A DNA stretch of 64,000 nt. It comes from an uncultured Gammaproteobacteria bacterium. GTDB lineage: Bacteria; Pseudomonadota; Gammaproteobacteria; GCA-001735895. Below, piece by piece: positions 18,865 to 26,974 of the stretch. Within the stretch, counting starts at the first letter, position 1; every line of letters starts with the position of its first letter. Location: contig CAJXUC010000003.1 in the NCBI GenBank assembly GCA_913061315.1, positions 1 through 64,000 of the forward strand, in the 5' to 3' direction. The translations under genes and the position numbers were made by a program. A model generated the notes under the pieces. The model did no database searches. It saw only the letters and a list, made by a program, of their open reading frames with translations, and was not told the origin of the DNA.

Positions 18865-19056
18865 GTGCCTGTCATCACAGTTCAACAAATTGCTGGTCGA
18901 AGCAAACAGCAAAAAACGGAAATAATGGAAAAAATAACCAAGGCTTTTGTCGATGTATATGATGTTCCTGCTGAAGGAGTGATGATTATTTTTCAAGACC
19001 TTCAAGATGAAGACTGGGGACGAAACGGTGTTTTGCACAGTGACCGTGATAATTGA
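18865..19056 (+). CDS. 4-oxalocrotonate tautomerase-family enzyme (GTG start)
   Basis: 63-residue small tautomerase. The start is GTG at 18865: it has an AGGAG Shine-Dalgarno about nine bases upstream, and it places Pro directly after the initiator Met, giving the catalytic N-terminal Pro1 that the family needs (PVITVQQIAGRSKQQKTEI). The frame opens further upstream (TTG at 18841), but that would bury Pro1 and kill the enzyme. The later part carries the expected GVMIIFQDLQDEDWGRNG. Typical length for a 4-OT monomer, which forms hexamers. Followed by 280 bases in which I see no gene. Role in this pathway unknown; 4-OTs usually ketonise dienols after ring opening. Confidence 0.85.
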   Translation: MPVITVQQIAGRSKQQKTEIMEKITKAFVDVYDVPAEGVMIIFQDLQDEDWGRNGVLHSDRDN

Positions 19057-19336
19057 GGGGGTTCAATAGGCTAACAGTTATTGGATTAGGTCATTGGTCT
19101 GTTGGTGTTTTAAAAACTATGACGTTTTGAAATACAAGTTTAAAGTGCCTTTTTTTTAACAGAGTTAATCAGTTGTGTTCGATCGAATCTATCTCTTTGG
19201 TGAGTGATATGTTTGCAGCTGGTATTATCTTTAGGTAGTCAAACGATCGCGAAAAAGGGGGATTATCCTGAGAATTTGAGTTTTTGGATGGCATTTTTTG
19301 AGGGTATTGGCCCAAGTCAGAGAGTTTAAATAGCGG

Positions 19337-20149
19337 ATGGAAATTAAGGTAATGAACAATAAATCTCTAATGATGGGTGAAACCGCTTTTGCAGACGTGG
19401 GTGCTGGCTCTGTGGTCGTTCTGGTGCATGGGCTTGGGCTCAATCAGGCCATGTGGCAATGGCAACTGCCGGCGCTAAAAAAAGGTTATCGAGTTATTAC
19501 CTATGATTTACTGGGCCATGGCGACAGTGCTAAGCCTAGCGGTCCTTACCATATGGTACAAATGGTCGACCAGTTATGTCAATTAATCGATGACTTAGGC
19601 ATCAGCCGTTGTGCATTGATTGGGTTTTCGTTAGGTGGTCTTATCGTGCAAGCCTTTACATTGGCTCACCCAGATCGAATCTCGGCTCTGGCTATACTTC
19701 ATGCGGCACATGGCAGAACGCCAGACCAGAGAGCCAGCATTTTACACAGAGTAGCGCAATGCCGAGTAGATGGGCCGGGTGCAACCGTATCCGATGCCCT
19801 TTCACGCTGGTTTTCGACCGAGTTTGCAAAAAAAAATATAACGGTTTTAGAGAAAATACGTTTGTGGGTGCTGGCTAATGACCCTTTGATTTATCCTGAA
19901 CTGTATCAATTGTTAGCGGAAGCTGATATTGGTCTGGAAGATAGTGTTGCGTCGATCAAATGCCCTACACTAGTTATGACAGGTGATGAAGATTATGGTA
20001 ATTCAGCCGAAATGGCTCAGAGAATTGCGTTCACTATTCCTAATGCTCAACTTGAAATTCTAAAGGGTCTTCGACACATGGCTCTAGCTGAAGATCCAGA
20101 GCAAGTGAATCGTTTGCTGACATGTTTTTTAGACGAGTTTACGGAATAA
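19337..20149 (+). CDS. Alpha/beta hydrolase
   Basis: 270-residue alpha/beta-fold hydrolase resembling 3-oxoadipate enol-lactonase and meta-cleavage hydrolases. The triad is visible: nucleophile Ser in IGFSLGGLIVQ (near 98), Asp in MTGDEDYGN (about 216) and His in GLRHMALAEDPEQVN (near 249). The oxyanion-hole HGLGLNQAMWQWQ is near 32. A second in-frame ATG at 19352 is also possible; neither has a strong Shine-Dalgarno. It lies in the group with tautomerase, RidA and ALDH; together these look like the lower part of a ring- or dienoate-degrading route, but no ring-cleavage enzyme is present. Confidence 0.85.
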   Translation: MEIKVMNNKSLMMGETAFADVGAGSVVVLVHGLGLNQAMWQWQLPALKKGYRVITYDLLGHGDSAKPSGPYHMVQMVDQLCQLIDDLGISRCALIGFSLGGLIVQAFTLAHPDRISALAILHAAHGRTPDQRASILHRVAQCRVDGPGATVSDALSRWFSTEFAKKNITVLEKIRLWVLANDPLIYPELYQLLAEADIGLEDSVASIKCPTLVMTGDEDYGNSAEMAQRIAFTIPNAQLEILKGLRHMALAEDPEQVNRLLTCFLDEFTE

Positions 20150-20209
20150 CCAGAATTATAAAACAGAAGGCTAGTTCGTCTAAATGAAATTAATCCAGAG
20201 GAGTCGATC

Positions 20210-20626
20210 ATGATGTTAAATGAAGGTATAGAAACGCTGGGAGGGCCAGTAATAATTAATGATCGAAAATTATCATTATCAAAAGCCGTACGTGCAGGAA
20301 ACTTTATTTTTCTGACTGGGCAGATACCGATGATAAACGGTTTACCTATGACAGAAGGATCCATTGAGGCGCAAACACAAAACTGCATCGAACATATTCA
20401 GAAAACACTGACAGACTGTGGGTGTAATCTTTCCAATGTAGTCAAATCGATGGTTTGGCTCAAAGATCGAGCGGATTTCCCCGGATTTAACTTCACCTAC
20501 AGCGAATATTTTAAAGATAATCAGCCTGCGCGTTCAGCGTTAGTGTCTGATTTTTTAGTTGATATAAAAGTCGAAATAGAGTGTGTTGCTTACATTACAG
20601 ATTCATTTTATTCGGCAGAAAAGTGA
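20210..20626 (+). CDS. RidA/YjgF family enamine/imine deaminase
   Basis: 138-residue RidA-family protein. Family features seen are GNFIFLTGQIPM (near 31), NCIEHIQKTLTDCGCNLSNVVKSMVWL, FNFTYSEYFKDNQPARSAL with the substrate-binding Arg, and the closing KVEIECVAYI with the conserved Glu. These enzymes hydrolyse reactive enamines/imines to ketones plus ammonia; one branch acts as 2-aminomuconate deaminase in aromatic amine breakdown. It sits 60 bases after the hydrolase and 73 before the aldehyde dehydrogenase, so a pathway-specific deaminase is more likely than the general housekeeping RidA. AGGAG Shine-Dalgarno before the ATG. Confidence 0.85.
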   Translation: MMLNEGIETLGGPVIINDRKLSLSKAVRAGNFIFLTGQIPMINGLPMTEGSIEAQTQNCIEHIQKTLTDCGCNLSNVVKSMVWLKDRADFPGFNFTYSEYFKDNQPARSALVSDFLVDIKVEIECVAYITDSFYSAEK

Positions 20627-20699
20627 CGGTTAGACTAGGTGGCTTAGTCGATATAAAAGCAAAGAGTACAGAAATTAAATAAATTAATAGGAGAGGTTT

Positions 20700-22187
20700 A
20701 TGTCAGAGCTTAAAAAATATCAGATGTATATCAATGGTCTATGGGTTGATGCAGAAGGGGGTAAAACCTTTGAGAGTATGAATCCTTCTACTGGAGAATC
20801 TTGGGCACTTATACCGGAAGCAAGTGCGAATGATGTTGATTGTGCTGTAAAGGCTGCTCATAAAGCTTTTACCAGTGGCCCGTGGAGTACAATGTTGCCA
20901 ACTGAACGAGGTGAACTGCTGCATCGTGTTGGAGAAATTTTGGTAAAACACTCTGAAGCATTGGGTGAGGTTGAAAGTATTGATACCGGGAAGTTGTTAA
21001 AAGAAACACGATGGCAGGCATCGTATATTTCCAAATACTACAAATACTACGCAGGTTTGGCCGATAAGGTGCAGGGCGCTACGCTACCGATTGATAAACC
21101 CAATATGTTTGCTATGACAATACGTGAGCCGCTGGGGGTTGTTGCTGCCATCGTGCCGTGGAATTCACAGTTGTTCTTGACCGCACTAAAAGTTGCGCCT
21201 GCGCTGGCAACTGGAAATACAGTAGTGCTTAAAGCTTCAGAGCATGCATCTGCCCCAATGTTAGAGTTTGCGAAAATATTTGAAGAGGCTGGCGTACCAC
21301 CTGGCGTTGTCAATATCGTTACCGGCTTCGGTGATCCTTGTGGAAAGGCATTGAGTTCACATCCGTTAATTGACCGAATTAGTTTTACGGGTGGGGGAGA
21401 GACCGCTCGACAAATTATTCATAATGCAGCATCCAATTTTGCAGAAGTATCGACAGAGCTTGGTGGCAAATCTCCAATGATTATTTTTGAAGATGCCAAT
21501 ATTGATAATGCAATTAATGGCATCCTGTTAAGTATTTTTAGTGCTAGTGGTCAAAGTTGTGTCGCGGGTTCTAGGCTTTTAATTCATGAAAAAATATATG
21601 ATGAGGTTTTGCAGCGCGTCGCTAAACGAGTTGCTGAAATTAGGATTGGTGATCCATTTGATGATGACAGTCAGATGGGTCCCCTAGCAACCCGTGCTCA
21701 GGTAGCCAATATTGAGAACAGTGTGGCTAAGTCTATCGAAATGGGGGGTAGGCTTGTTTGTGGCGGGCGACGTCCTCCTCAGTTTGATAATGACAGCTTG
21801 TATTACGAACCAACGATTATAGAGTGTCCTGATATGACAATTGAAGTAGCCCACAAAGAAATGTTTGGTCCTGTTGTGAGTGTGTTGAAGTTTCGGGATG
21901 AACAAGAGGCAATAGAGATTGCGAACGATACAAATTATGGACTAGCCTCAGGCGTATTTACTACTGACATTGGCCGTGGTATCAGGATGAGCCAAGCTAT
22001 TCGTGCGGGGATTGTCTGGGTCAATACTTACCGAGCTGTCTCACCAATGGCACCATTTGGCGGATTCAAACACAGTGGTCACGGCAGAGAGTCAGGTTTG
22101 GAGGCTGTCTACGACTATACTCGAGAGAAAACGGTGTGGATCAACACTTCTGTTGAACCGATTGACGATCCATTTAGGATGCAGTGA
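20700..22187 (+). CDS. NAD(P)-dependent aldehyde dehydrogenase
   Basis: 495-residue ALDH superfamily enzyme of standard length. Cofactor and catalytic motifs are intact: VVAAIVPWNSQLFL, TGNTVVLKASEHA, FTGGGETARQI, the general base Glu in ELGGKSPMIIFED and the nucleophile Cys in SASGQSCVAGSRLL. The C-terminal FGGFKHSGHGRESGLEAVYDYT is typical of the class that includes betaine-aldehyde, gamma-trimethylaminobutyraldehyde and muconate-semialdehyde dehydrogenases. Last gene of the plus-strand group, followed by a strong terminator. Substrate unknown; either a quaternary-amine aldehyde or an unsaturated semialdehyde would fit the neighbours. Confidence 0.88.
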   Translation: MSELKKYQMYINGLWVDAEGGKTFESMNPSTGESWALIPEASANDVDCAVKAAHKAFTSGPWSTMLPTERGELLHRVGEILVKHSEALGEVESIDTGKLLKETRWQASYISKYYKYYAGLADKVQGATLPIDKPNMFAMTIREPLGVVAAIVPWNSQLFLTALKVAPALATGNTVVLKASEHASAPMLEFAKIFEEAGVPPGVVNIVTGFGDPCGKALSSHPLIDRISFTGGGETARQIIHNAASNFAEVSTELGGKSPMIIFEDANIDNAINGILLSIFSASGQSCVAGSRLLIHEKIYDEVLQRVAKRVAEIRIGDPFDDDSQMGPLATRAQVANIENSVAKSIEMGGRLVCGGRRPPQFDNDSLYYEPTIIECPDMTIEVAHKEMFGPVVSVLKFRDEQEAIEIANDTNYGLASGVFTTDIGRGIRMSQAIRAGIVWVNTYRAVSPMAPFGGFKHSGHGRESGLEAVYDYTREKTVWINTSVEPIDDPFRMQ

Positions 22188-22262
22188 GCAGATAAGAGCT
22201 CACTCGGAAATTTCATGAAGGAGTACTTTGGTCAAGAGGCAAATCAATCCTAGATTAAATTC

Positions 22263-22296
22263 ATCACCATTTTGTTAACTAGAATGGTGATTTTTT
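22263..22296 (+). terminator. Rho-independent terminator after the aldehyde dehydrogenase
   Basis: A perfect 9-base stem ATCACCATT / AATGGTGAT (22263-22271 and 22283-22291) with an 11-base loop is followed by a run of six T (22291-22296). It closes the PrpD-ALDH group 75 bases after the ALDH stop codon. Confidence 0.9.
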
Positions 22297-22411
22297 ACTG
22301 GTTTATAGAATCTAACGGCTAAAGACTAATATGACGTTATCTCGATAGTCTCTACAATAGCTGTGCACGAGAAGTGTGTTGATAATTGAATTATCTTTGA
22401 ATTTGAGCCTT

Positions 22412-23214
22412 TTACTGGAATTTTGCCGCATACCAACTAGCAAACGCTGATACATTGGGTTCCAGACCGACTGAGTAACGTCCTGGAAGAGTAAAGGCTG
22501 AATTTAAACCGAGTTGTTGGTTTTTAAGTGCAATACAATCTTCTCCAACAGCAGCATCAAAACGCTCATAGTAGAAGTTAACCTTTGTTTCAAAGTCGAT
22601 TAAATCTATAGACTGTTGTGGAAAGCAAAGCGTCTGGTATACAACACATCGACGTGGGCCTAGGAGATAGGCTTAATAAATCCACATCGCTTCGTTGTTG
22701 CTGCAAAAGTCATATTAGGAAAAATCCAAGTATATCGGTTACCTTGGCTACTTCTGTTGCTTAGGCATGACTTTGTTCAGCTGTTAATAAACTACCATTA
22801 CCATCTGTCTATTTGAACTGGCTAAAGTATGCACTCGTTGGTTATGTGATGCAGCAATTAGCTGACCGTCTATACTATATTTCAACAATGAAAAGGGCAG
22901 TGTATACGCGGCATTTACTATCACCTTCCAGTAAGCGTGTACCACGGTGTCGCCAGTCATTATTAAAAGCACGTAATTTTTTATTTTGATCGCAAGTAAG
23001 AATCAATGGAACATCCGCTATCTCCATAGTTTCATATAGACCTGGCTCTTTAAAAGCGATCAGCACGACCTAGGCTAAGCCATCCAGCATAAAATATGGT
23101 CTGTATTTCAGACTGGAGAACTTCATTACTAGATAACAGTTTTCGGTTAACGAACTAGCTTCTTCGATTGAGTGTTAAATTAATAATGCCTTCTGGTGGT
23201 TGTTTTGAACTCAT
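22412..23214 (-). pseudogene. Decayed Rieske non-heme iron oxygenase alpha subunit
   Basis: Minus-strand remains of a ring-hydroxylating/quaternary-amine type Rieske oxygenase. Starting from ATG at 23214, fragments in changing frames can be read in family order: MSSKQPPEGIINLTLNRRS then a stop; GWLSLGRADRF; EPGLYETMEIADVPLILTC; RAFNNDWRHRGTRLLEGDSKC (the first Rieske Cys-x-His pair, with the Cys position now Trp); YSIDGQLIAASHN; YTWIFPNMTFA; and a C-terminus AVGEDCIALKNQQLGLNS with PGRYSVGLEPNVSAFASWYA ending at a stop at 22412. About 268 codons remain against roughly 380-450 in the family, with several frameshifts and stops and apparent loss of much of the middle. Clearly non-functional. Confidence 0.85.
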
Positions 23215-23343
23215 GATTCCTACCGATTATCGAGGTAGTGGGGCAACAAACTAATCGATTACATTGTGCTCTCTATGAACACTGGACAAGCGATAAAACA
23301 GAGGTCATAGTAATAAGTAAATCTAATCTCTTGGTTGAGGCTC

Positions 23344-24225
23344 ATGGCGCAGGCATTACCCCCCCTAAATTGGTTGCGCGCTTTTGAAAGTGCTGCAAGA
23401 CACTTAAACTTTACGACGGCAGCTCGAGAAATAAACCTTACTCAGTCAGCCGTTAGCCAACATATCAGATCATTGGAAATGCGTCTTGGCGCGATTCTGT
23501 TTGTTCGCAAAGCGCGTGGTCTTGCAATAACTGATTCAGGACGTCAACTATTGGCTTCAGTAGCGCCAGCTTTGGCAGACTTAACGAAAGCGACTGCTAT
23601 GTTTATGCCTCAGCGGACAGAAAATAGTTTAAAAGTGGCCTGTAGTTGGAGTTTTTCATTAGCTTGGTTGTCTTCTCGGCTCGGGCTGTTTCTATCATCT
23701 TTTCCCGGTGTTCGGGTGCAGATTGTCAGTACGTTATGGCCTGATGATAATAAACTGGTCGGTGCCGATATCGAAATTCGATATGGGTCAAAAGAGCTTG
23801 CTGGCGAAGGCGCTGAACTATTATTTAGCGATGAAGTTATTCCCGTTTGTGCGCCTCATAAATTACCGGATCATTCAACGATTGAGTCAATGTATCAAGG
23901 TGGGCTGATTCATACCGTTGGTTCTTCTGACACCTGGTATAGTTGGAGTGAGTCACTCGGTTTAAAACCACCAGAAGCCATATCGTGTTCGGTTGATTCA
24001 TATTCCATTGCTCTGGAACTTGCCCGCAACGGAGTTGGTGTGGCTTTGGTTAGTCGAGTTATTGTTGAGGATAGTCTGCGGTCAGGAACTTTAGTGGTGC
24101 CAGTTAATTTAGCTGCACCGGCAATTGATAACCATTATTTGGCTGTCAACCCAAGAGAAGGTGGAACTCAAGTAGCAAATGATTTTGCTGACTGGCTGCG
24201 GCATGAGTTACAACGTAGATCTTAA
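23344..24225 (+). CDS. LysR-family transcriptional regulator (GcvA-like)
   Basis: 293-residue LysR regulator. The winged helix-turn-helix is at about 5-62 (LRAFESAARHLNFTTAAREI and LTQSAVSQHIRSLEMRLG), with the substrate-binding domain from about 88 to the end. The N-terminal pattern PPLNWLRAFESAARHLNFT is that of the GcvA-type branch. I chose the ATG at 23344; a TTG three codons upstream also opens the frame. It is 129 bases from the Rieske pseudogene start, in divergent orientation, the classic layout for a LysR gene and its target, so it may be an orphan regulator of the dead oxygenase. It could also act on the upstream catabolic group. Confidence 0.88.
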   Translation: MAQALPPLNWLRAFESAARHLNFTTAAREINLTQSAVSQHIRSLEMRLGAILFVRKARGLAITDSGRQLLASVAPALADLTKATAMFMPQRTENSLKVACSWSFSLAWLSSRLGLFLSSFPGVRVQIVSTLWPDDNKLVGADIEIRYGSKELAGEGAELLFSDEVIPVCAPHKLPDHSTIESMYQGGLIHTVGSSDTWYSWSESLGLKPPEAISCSVDSYSIALELARNGVGVALVSRVIVEDSLRSGTLVVPVNLAAPAIDNHYLAVNPREGGTQVANDFADWLRHELQRRS

Positions 24226-24407
24226 GTCATAGCGATTAGAAAACAGGCTGATTTAAATTATTTATTGAATGTTAGAAATAGCCTTCTATGCAAAGACTTT
24301 ACAATAGAAATTGAATCGATCCATACTGAATCATAAATATTTGCCTTAATGGGGTGTCCTTGGCTTTCATTTTGACATCACAAGCTATATTATCTCGCTC
24401 TTGCAAT

Positions 24408-24519
24408 GGTGACCTGCTTTGGTCCCTTCGTGACGACTAATTGTTAACTCCGCCAGGCCTGGAAGGGAGCAACGGTAGCAGGGACGTCGGGTGCGAGGGT
24501 GTGCTGATTCAGGTCGCCT
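24408..24519 (+). ncRNA. ffs: 4.5S RNA (bacterial signal recognition particle RNA)
   Basis: Small SRP RNA that binds Ffh and targets membrane proteins cotranslationally. The universally conserved core CAGGCCTGGAAGGGAGCA (about 24454-24471) matches the SRP domain IV tetraloop and Ffh-binding internal loops. The ends pair perfectly: GGTGACCTG at 24408-24416 with CAGGTCGCC at 24509-24517, one G-U pair. Length about 112 nt, like E. coli 4.5S (114). Exact ends are estimated from pairing. It lies between the LysR gene and dnaX. Confidence 0.93.
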
Positions 24520-24630
24520 CCCAATTTCTCTTGTGGTGATAACCGATCGATATTTATGCCTCTATTTATGCTTAAGTTTCACTTCGATGCATAGATATGA
24601 ATGTATAACATTAGCGCATAGGTTAAAGCC

Positions 24631-25770
24631 ATGAGTTATCAAGTTCTAGCACGTAAATGGCGGCCTGCCAACTTTAAACAAATGGTAGGGCAGGAGCACG
24701 TACTGCAAGCCTTAGTCAATGCTATCGATAGCGACCGCTTACATCACGCCTATATGTTTACTGGCACACGTGGTGTTGGTAAAACGACAATTGCCCGCAT
24801 ATTTGCTAAGTCACTCAATTGTGATGTAGGCATCAGTTCTGAACCGTGTGGTCAATGTCCATCCTGTCTTGAAGTTGATGAAGGACGAAGTGTTGATTTA
24901 ATCGAAATCGATGCGGCATCGCGAACGGGTGTGGACGATATGCGTGAATTGCTTGATAACGTGCAATATGCACCCACTCGAGGTCGCTTCAAGGTCTACC
25001 TGATAGACGAAGTCCACATGCTATCTAAGCATAGCTTTAATGCATTATTGAAAACACTTGAAGAACCCCCACCGCATGTCAAATTTTTGCTCGCTACAAC
25101 CGACCCGCAAAAAGTACCGGTAACTGTGTTATCACGTTGTTTACAATTCAACCTTAAACGTATGTCGAAGCAACAAATTCAGGCTCATCTTCAGTTCTTA
25201 TTGGGTGAAGAAAAAATAGAAACAGAAGCGGGTGCATTGGCTCTGATCTCTAGTGCTGCCGACGGCAGTATGCGAGACGGCTTAAGTCTGCTTGATCAGG
25301 CAATCGCTTTCGGTGCAGGATCTGTCCTTCAAGGTGCAGTTGAATCTATGCTGGGTGCCATTTCAAAAGATTACATCTTTAATTTGCTTAACGCCTTAGT
25401 TGAACAAAATGCCAGCGCTTTGATCGGTGAAGCTAGAAATATTATTGAGCGCAATCCAGATTATCAAAGAGTTTGTGCTGAAATGATTGCGTTATTGCAG
25501 CAAATTGCTTTATTTCAAAGTACGGCAGGCATCGCGCCAGAAGATGACTCTCTGGCAGAACACATTGCAGTATTATCAGGCAGGTTGTCAGCTGAAGAAA
25601 TTCAACTGTACTATCAAATTGTGTTGCAGGGTCGCCAAGACCTGAATATTAGCCCCGATGAAGCCAGTGGATTTGAAATGTTAATGCTTCGTCTGTTGGC
25701 TTTTTCTCCTAATAATGAAGGCAGTAGTCTGCCTACTAATTCACCGACAGGGGAAAAAAAAAGCCTGTAA
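24631..25770 (+). CDS. dnaX: DNA polymerase III gamma-like clamp loader subunit (zero-frame dnaX product)
   Basis: Zero-frame translation gives 379 residues, ending GEKKSL at TAA 25768-25770, two codons past the A run. This product contains exactly clamp-loader domains I-III (the AAA+ module and the oligomerisation collar) and lacks the DnaB- and alpha-binding domains, i.e. a gamma-type protein. In E. coli gamma is the frameshift product and tau the zero-frame product; here the roles of the frames are reversed. An AGGGG stretch sits directly before the A run and could act as an internal Shine-Dalgarno stimulator. A homopolymer assembly error is the main alternative. Confidence 0.75.
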   Translation: MSYQVLARKWRPANFKQMVGQEHVLQALVNAIDSDRLHHAYMFTGTRGVGKTTIARIFAKSLNCDVGISSEPCGQCPSCLEVDEGRSVDLIEIDAASRTGVDDMRELLDNVQYAPTRGRFKVYLIDEVHMLSKHSFNALLKTLEEPPPHVKFLLATTDPQKVPVTVLSRCLQFNLKRMSKQQIQAHLQFLLGEEKIETEAGALALISSAADGSMRDGLSLLDQAIAFGAGSVLQGAVESMLGAISKDYIFNLLNALVEQNASALIGEARNIIERNPDYQRVCAEMIALLQQIALFQSTAGIAPEDDSLAEHIAVLSGRLSAEEIQLYYQIVLQGRQDLNISPDEASGFEMLMLRLLAFSPNNEGSSLPTNSPTGEKKSL

Positions 25771-26579
25771 TTCAGCCGTCTAGTCCCGCTGTAATAAGGG
25801 TCGATACGTTAGAAGTTAAACCTGAAGAGATTTTGTTAGTATCTGATCAGCTCGATAGTATTTTAATAAATGATACGACTTCACTTGATCCTAATCTCGA
25901 ACCGCCATTACCCGCTAAAACATCTCATATTGAATCTGCACCGATTGACTCATTGCCCAATGAATTTCTGGCGGCTAACATTTTCGAGAGCGATGCTCGA
26001 AAAGATCAGGTTCAGCCTGACAAATTTCAACCACCACTCCCTTCAGAATATGAGCCCACGATAGAGCTAGCAGAATTAAATCATGGGACTCATGACGCAG
26101 CGCCCAAACCGACCCTTCCCCAAAGCTTTGATGATAAACCACCATTATCTCAGCTAAAAGAAATAGGGCAGTCAAAGCCAATTGCGACAGATGCCATTCA
26201 CTGGACAGAATTATCATATGATTTAGGGCTACAAGGTTTTGCTCAGGCTATTGCGACTAATAGTGTTGTCGGTAATTATGAACAGAATCACTTGCAGTTG
26301 TTTTTGACCTCTGATTTTATGAAGTTTGTCAATTCGGAGAATCAAGATGAAATTTGTCAAGCGATAGCTTCCAAACTTGGGTTATCATTAATTCTTGATT
26401 TGCAAGTACAAGATAAGCTTGATGCTGAAACGCCAAGTGAAACCCGGTTGCGTAAACTGCGTGAACAACGGCAATTGGCAATCAATTCCATTAAGCAAGA
26501 ACAGACAGTTAAAACATTACAGCGCGAATTGGGTGCCGAGTTAATTGAATCAAGCGTAAAATTAATAGATGAAAAGTAA
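24631..26579 (+). CDS. dnaX: DNA polymerase III tau subunit, read through a -1 frameshift in dnaX
   Basis: The full dnaX product, 649 residues if the ribosome (or transcript) shifts once at the nine-A run 25754-25762. Frame zero covers the clamp-loader AAA+ part: Walker A TGTRGVGKTTIARIF (near 46), the zinc-binding cysteines CGQCPSC, Walker B LIDEVHMLS and the SRC motif. After GAA AAA AAA the -1 frame continues as AAG CCT GTA without a stop and runs through a variable proline-rich linker into the conserved tau C-terminal domain (HWTELSYDLGLQGFAQAIA; TPSETRLRKLREQRQ; LGAELIESSVKL), which binds the polymerase alpha subunit. Total length is close to E. coli tau (643). Confidence 0.82.
25754..25763 (+). 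promoter_or_regulatory. Slippery A9-G frameshift/slippage site in dnaX
   Basis: Nine A followed by G. In the zero frame the run is read GAA AAA AAA AGC, so the heptamer A AAA AAA has the X XXY YYZ form needed for -1 slippage. Adding one A to the transcript would give the same result. I see no strong downstream stem; a weak CCC/GGG pairing (25785-25800) is the best candidate. Confidence 0.7.
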
Positions 26580-26642
26580 GAAACGTGGTCGAATAATTGC
26601 AGTTTAAATAAACGTTAGAAAAATTCAAAATGAGGTAGTAAG

Positions 26643-26966
26643 ATGAAAGGTGGGCTGGGTGATATGATGAAAAAAGCGCAGGAAATGCAGGAAAATATGC
26701 AAAAGGCGCAACAGGAATTAGCGGCAAAAGAAATTTCAGGTGAATCAGGCGGTGGTCTTGTTCAAATCACTATGCGGGGTACTCACGAAGTCAATTCAGT
26801 GCGTATTGATTCTAGTTTAATGGAAGAAGATAAAGACATGCTCGAAGACTTGATCGCAGCGGCGATGAACGACGCGGTCCATAAAGTGGCCAAAACAAAT
26901 CAAGATTCAATGCAGGGCTTAACCGAAGGCCTCAATCTCCCACCTGGCTTTAAATTGCCGTTCTAG
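26643..26966 (+). CDS. ybaB: YbaB/EbfC family nucleoid-associated protein
   Basis: 107-residue DNA-binding protein, homodimeric, of the YbaB/EbfC family. Seen: [20 protein letters not shown] (helical N-terminus), [37 protein letters not shown] and the closing [12 protein letters not shown], all close to the family consensus. Placed between dnaX and recR as in E. coli, where the three are cotranscribed. Start supported by a GAGG Shine-Dalgarno. Confidence 0.95.
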   Translation: MKGGLGDMMKKAQEMQENMQKAQQELAAKEISGESGGGLVQITMRGTHEVNSVRIDSSLMEEDKDMLEDLIAAAMNDAVHKVAKTNQDSMQGLTEGLNLPPGFKLPF

Positions 26967-26974
26967 GTGAACTT

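Noticed and set aside
18750..19036. Small open frames on both strands between the PrpD gene and the tautomerase
   Set aside because: They overlap the tautomerase gene in other frames and lack domains or ribosome-binding sites.
19057..19336. A possible extra gene in the 280-base gap before the hydrolase
   Set aside because: Only a shadow frame on the minus strand; no conserved motif or start signal seen.
22784..23066. Two small minus-strand open frames of 62-63 codons as separate genes
   Set aside because: They are adjacent pieces of the same decayed Rieske oxygenase read in two frames.
24631..26579. dnaX as a pseudogene broken by a frameshift
   Set aside because: Both halves are well conserved, the break is exactly at a classic slippery run, and the zero-frame product is a complete gamma-type protein. 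Programmed shifting or slippage explains it better, though an A-run error remains possible.
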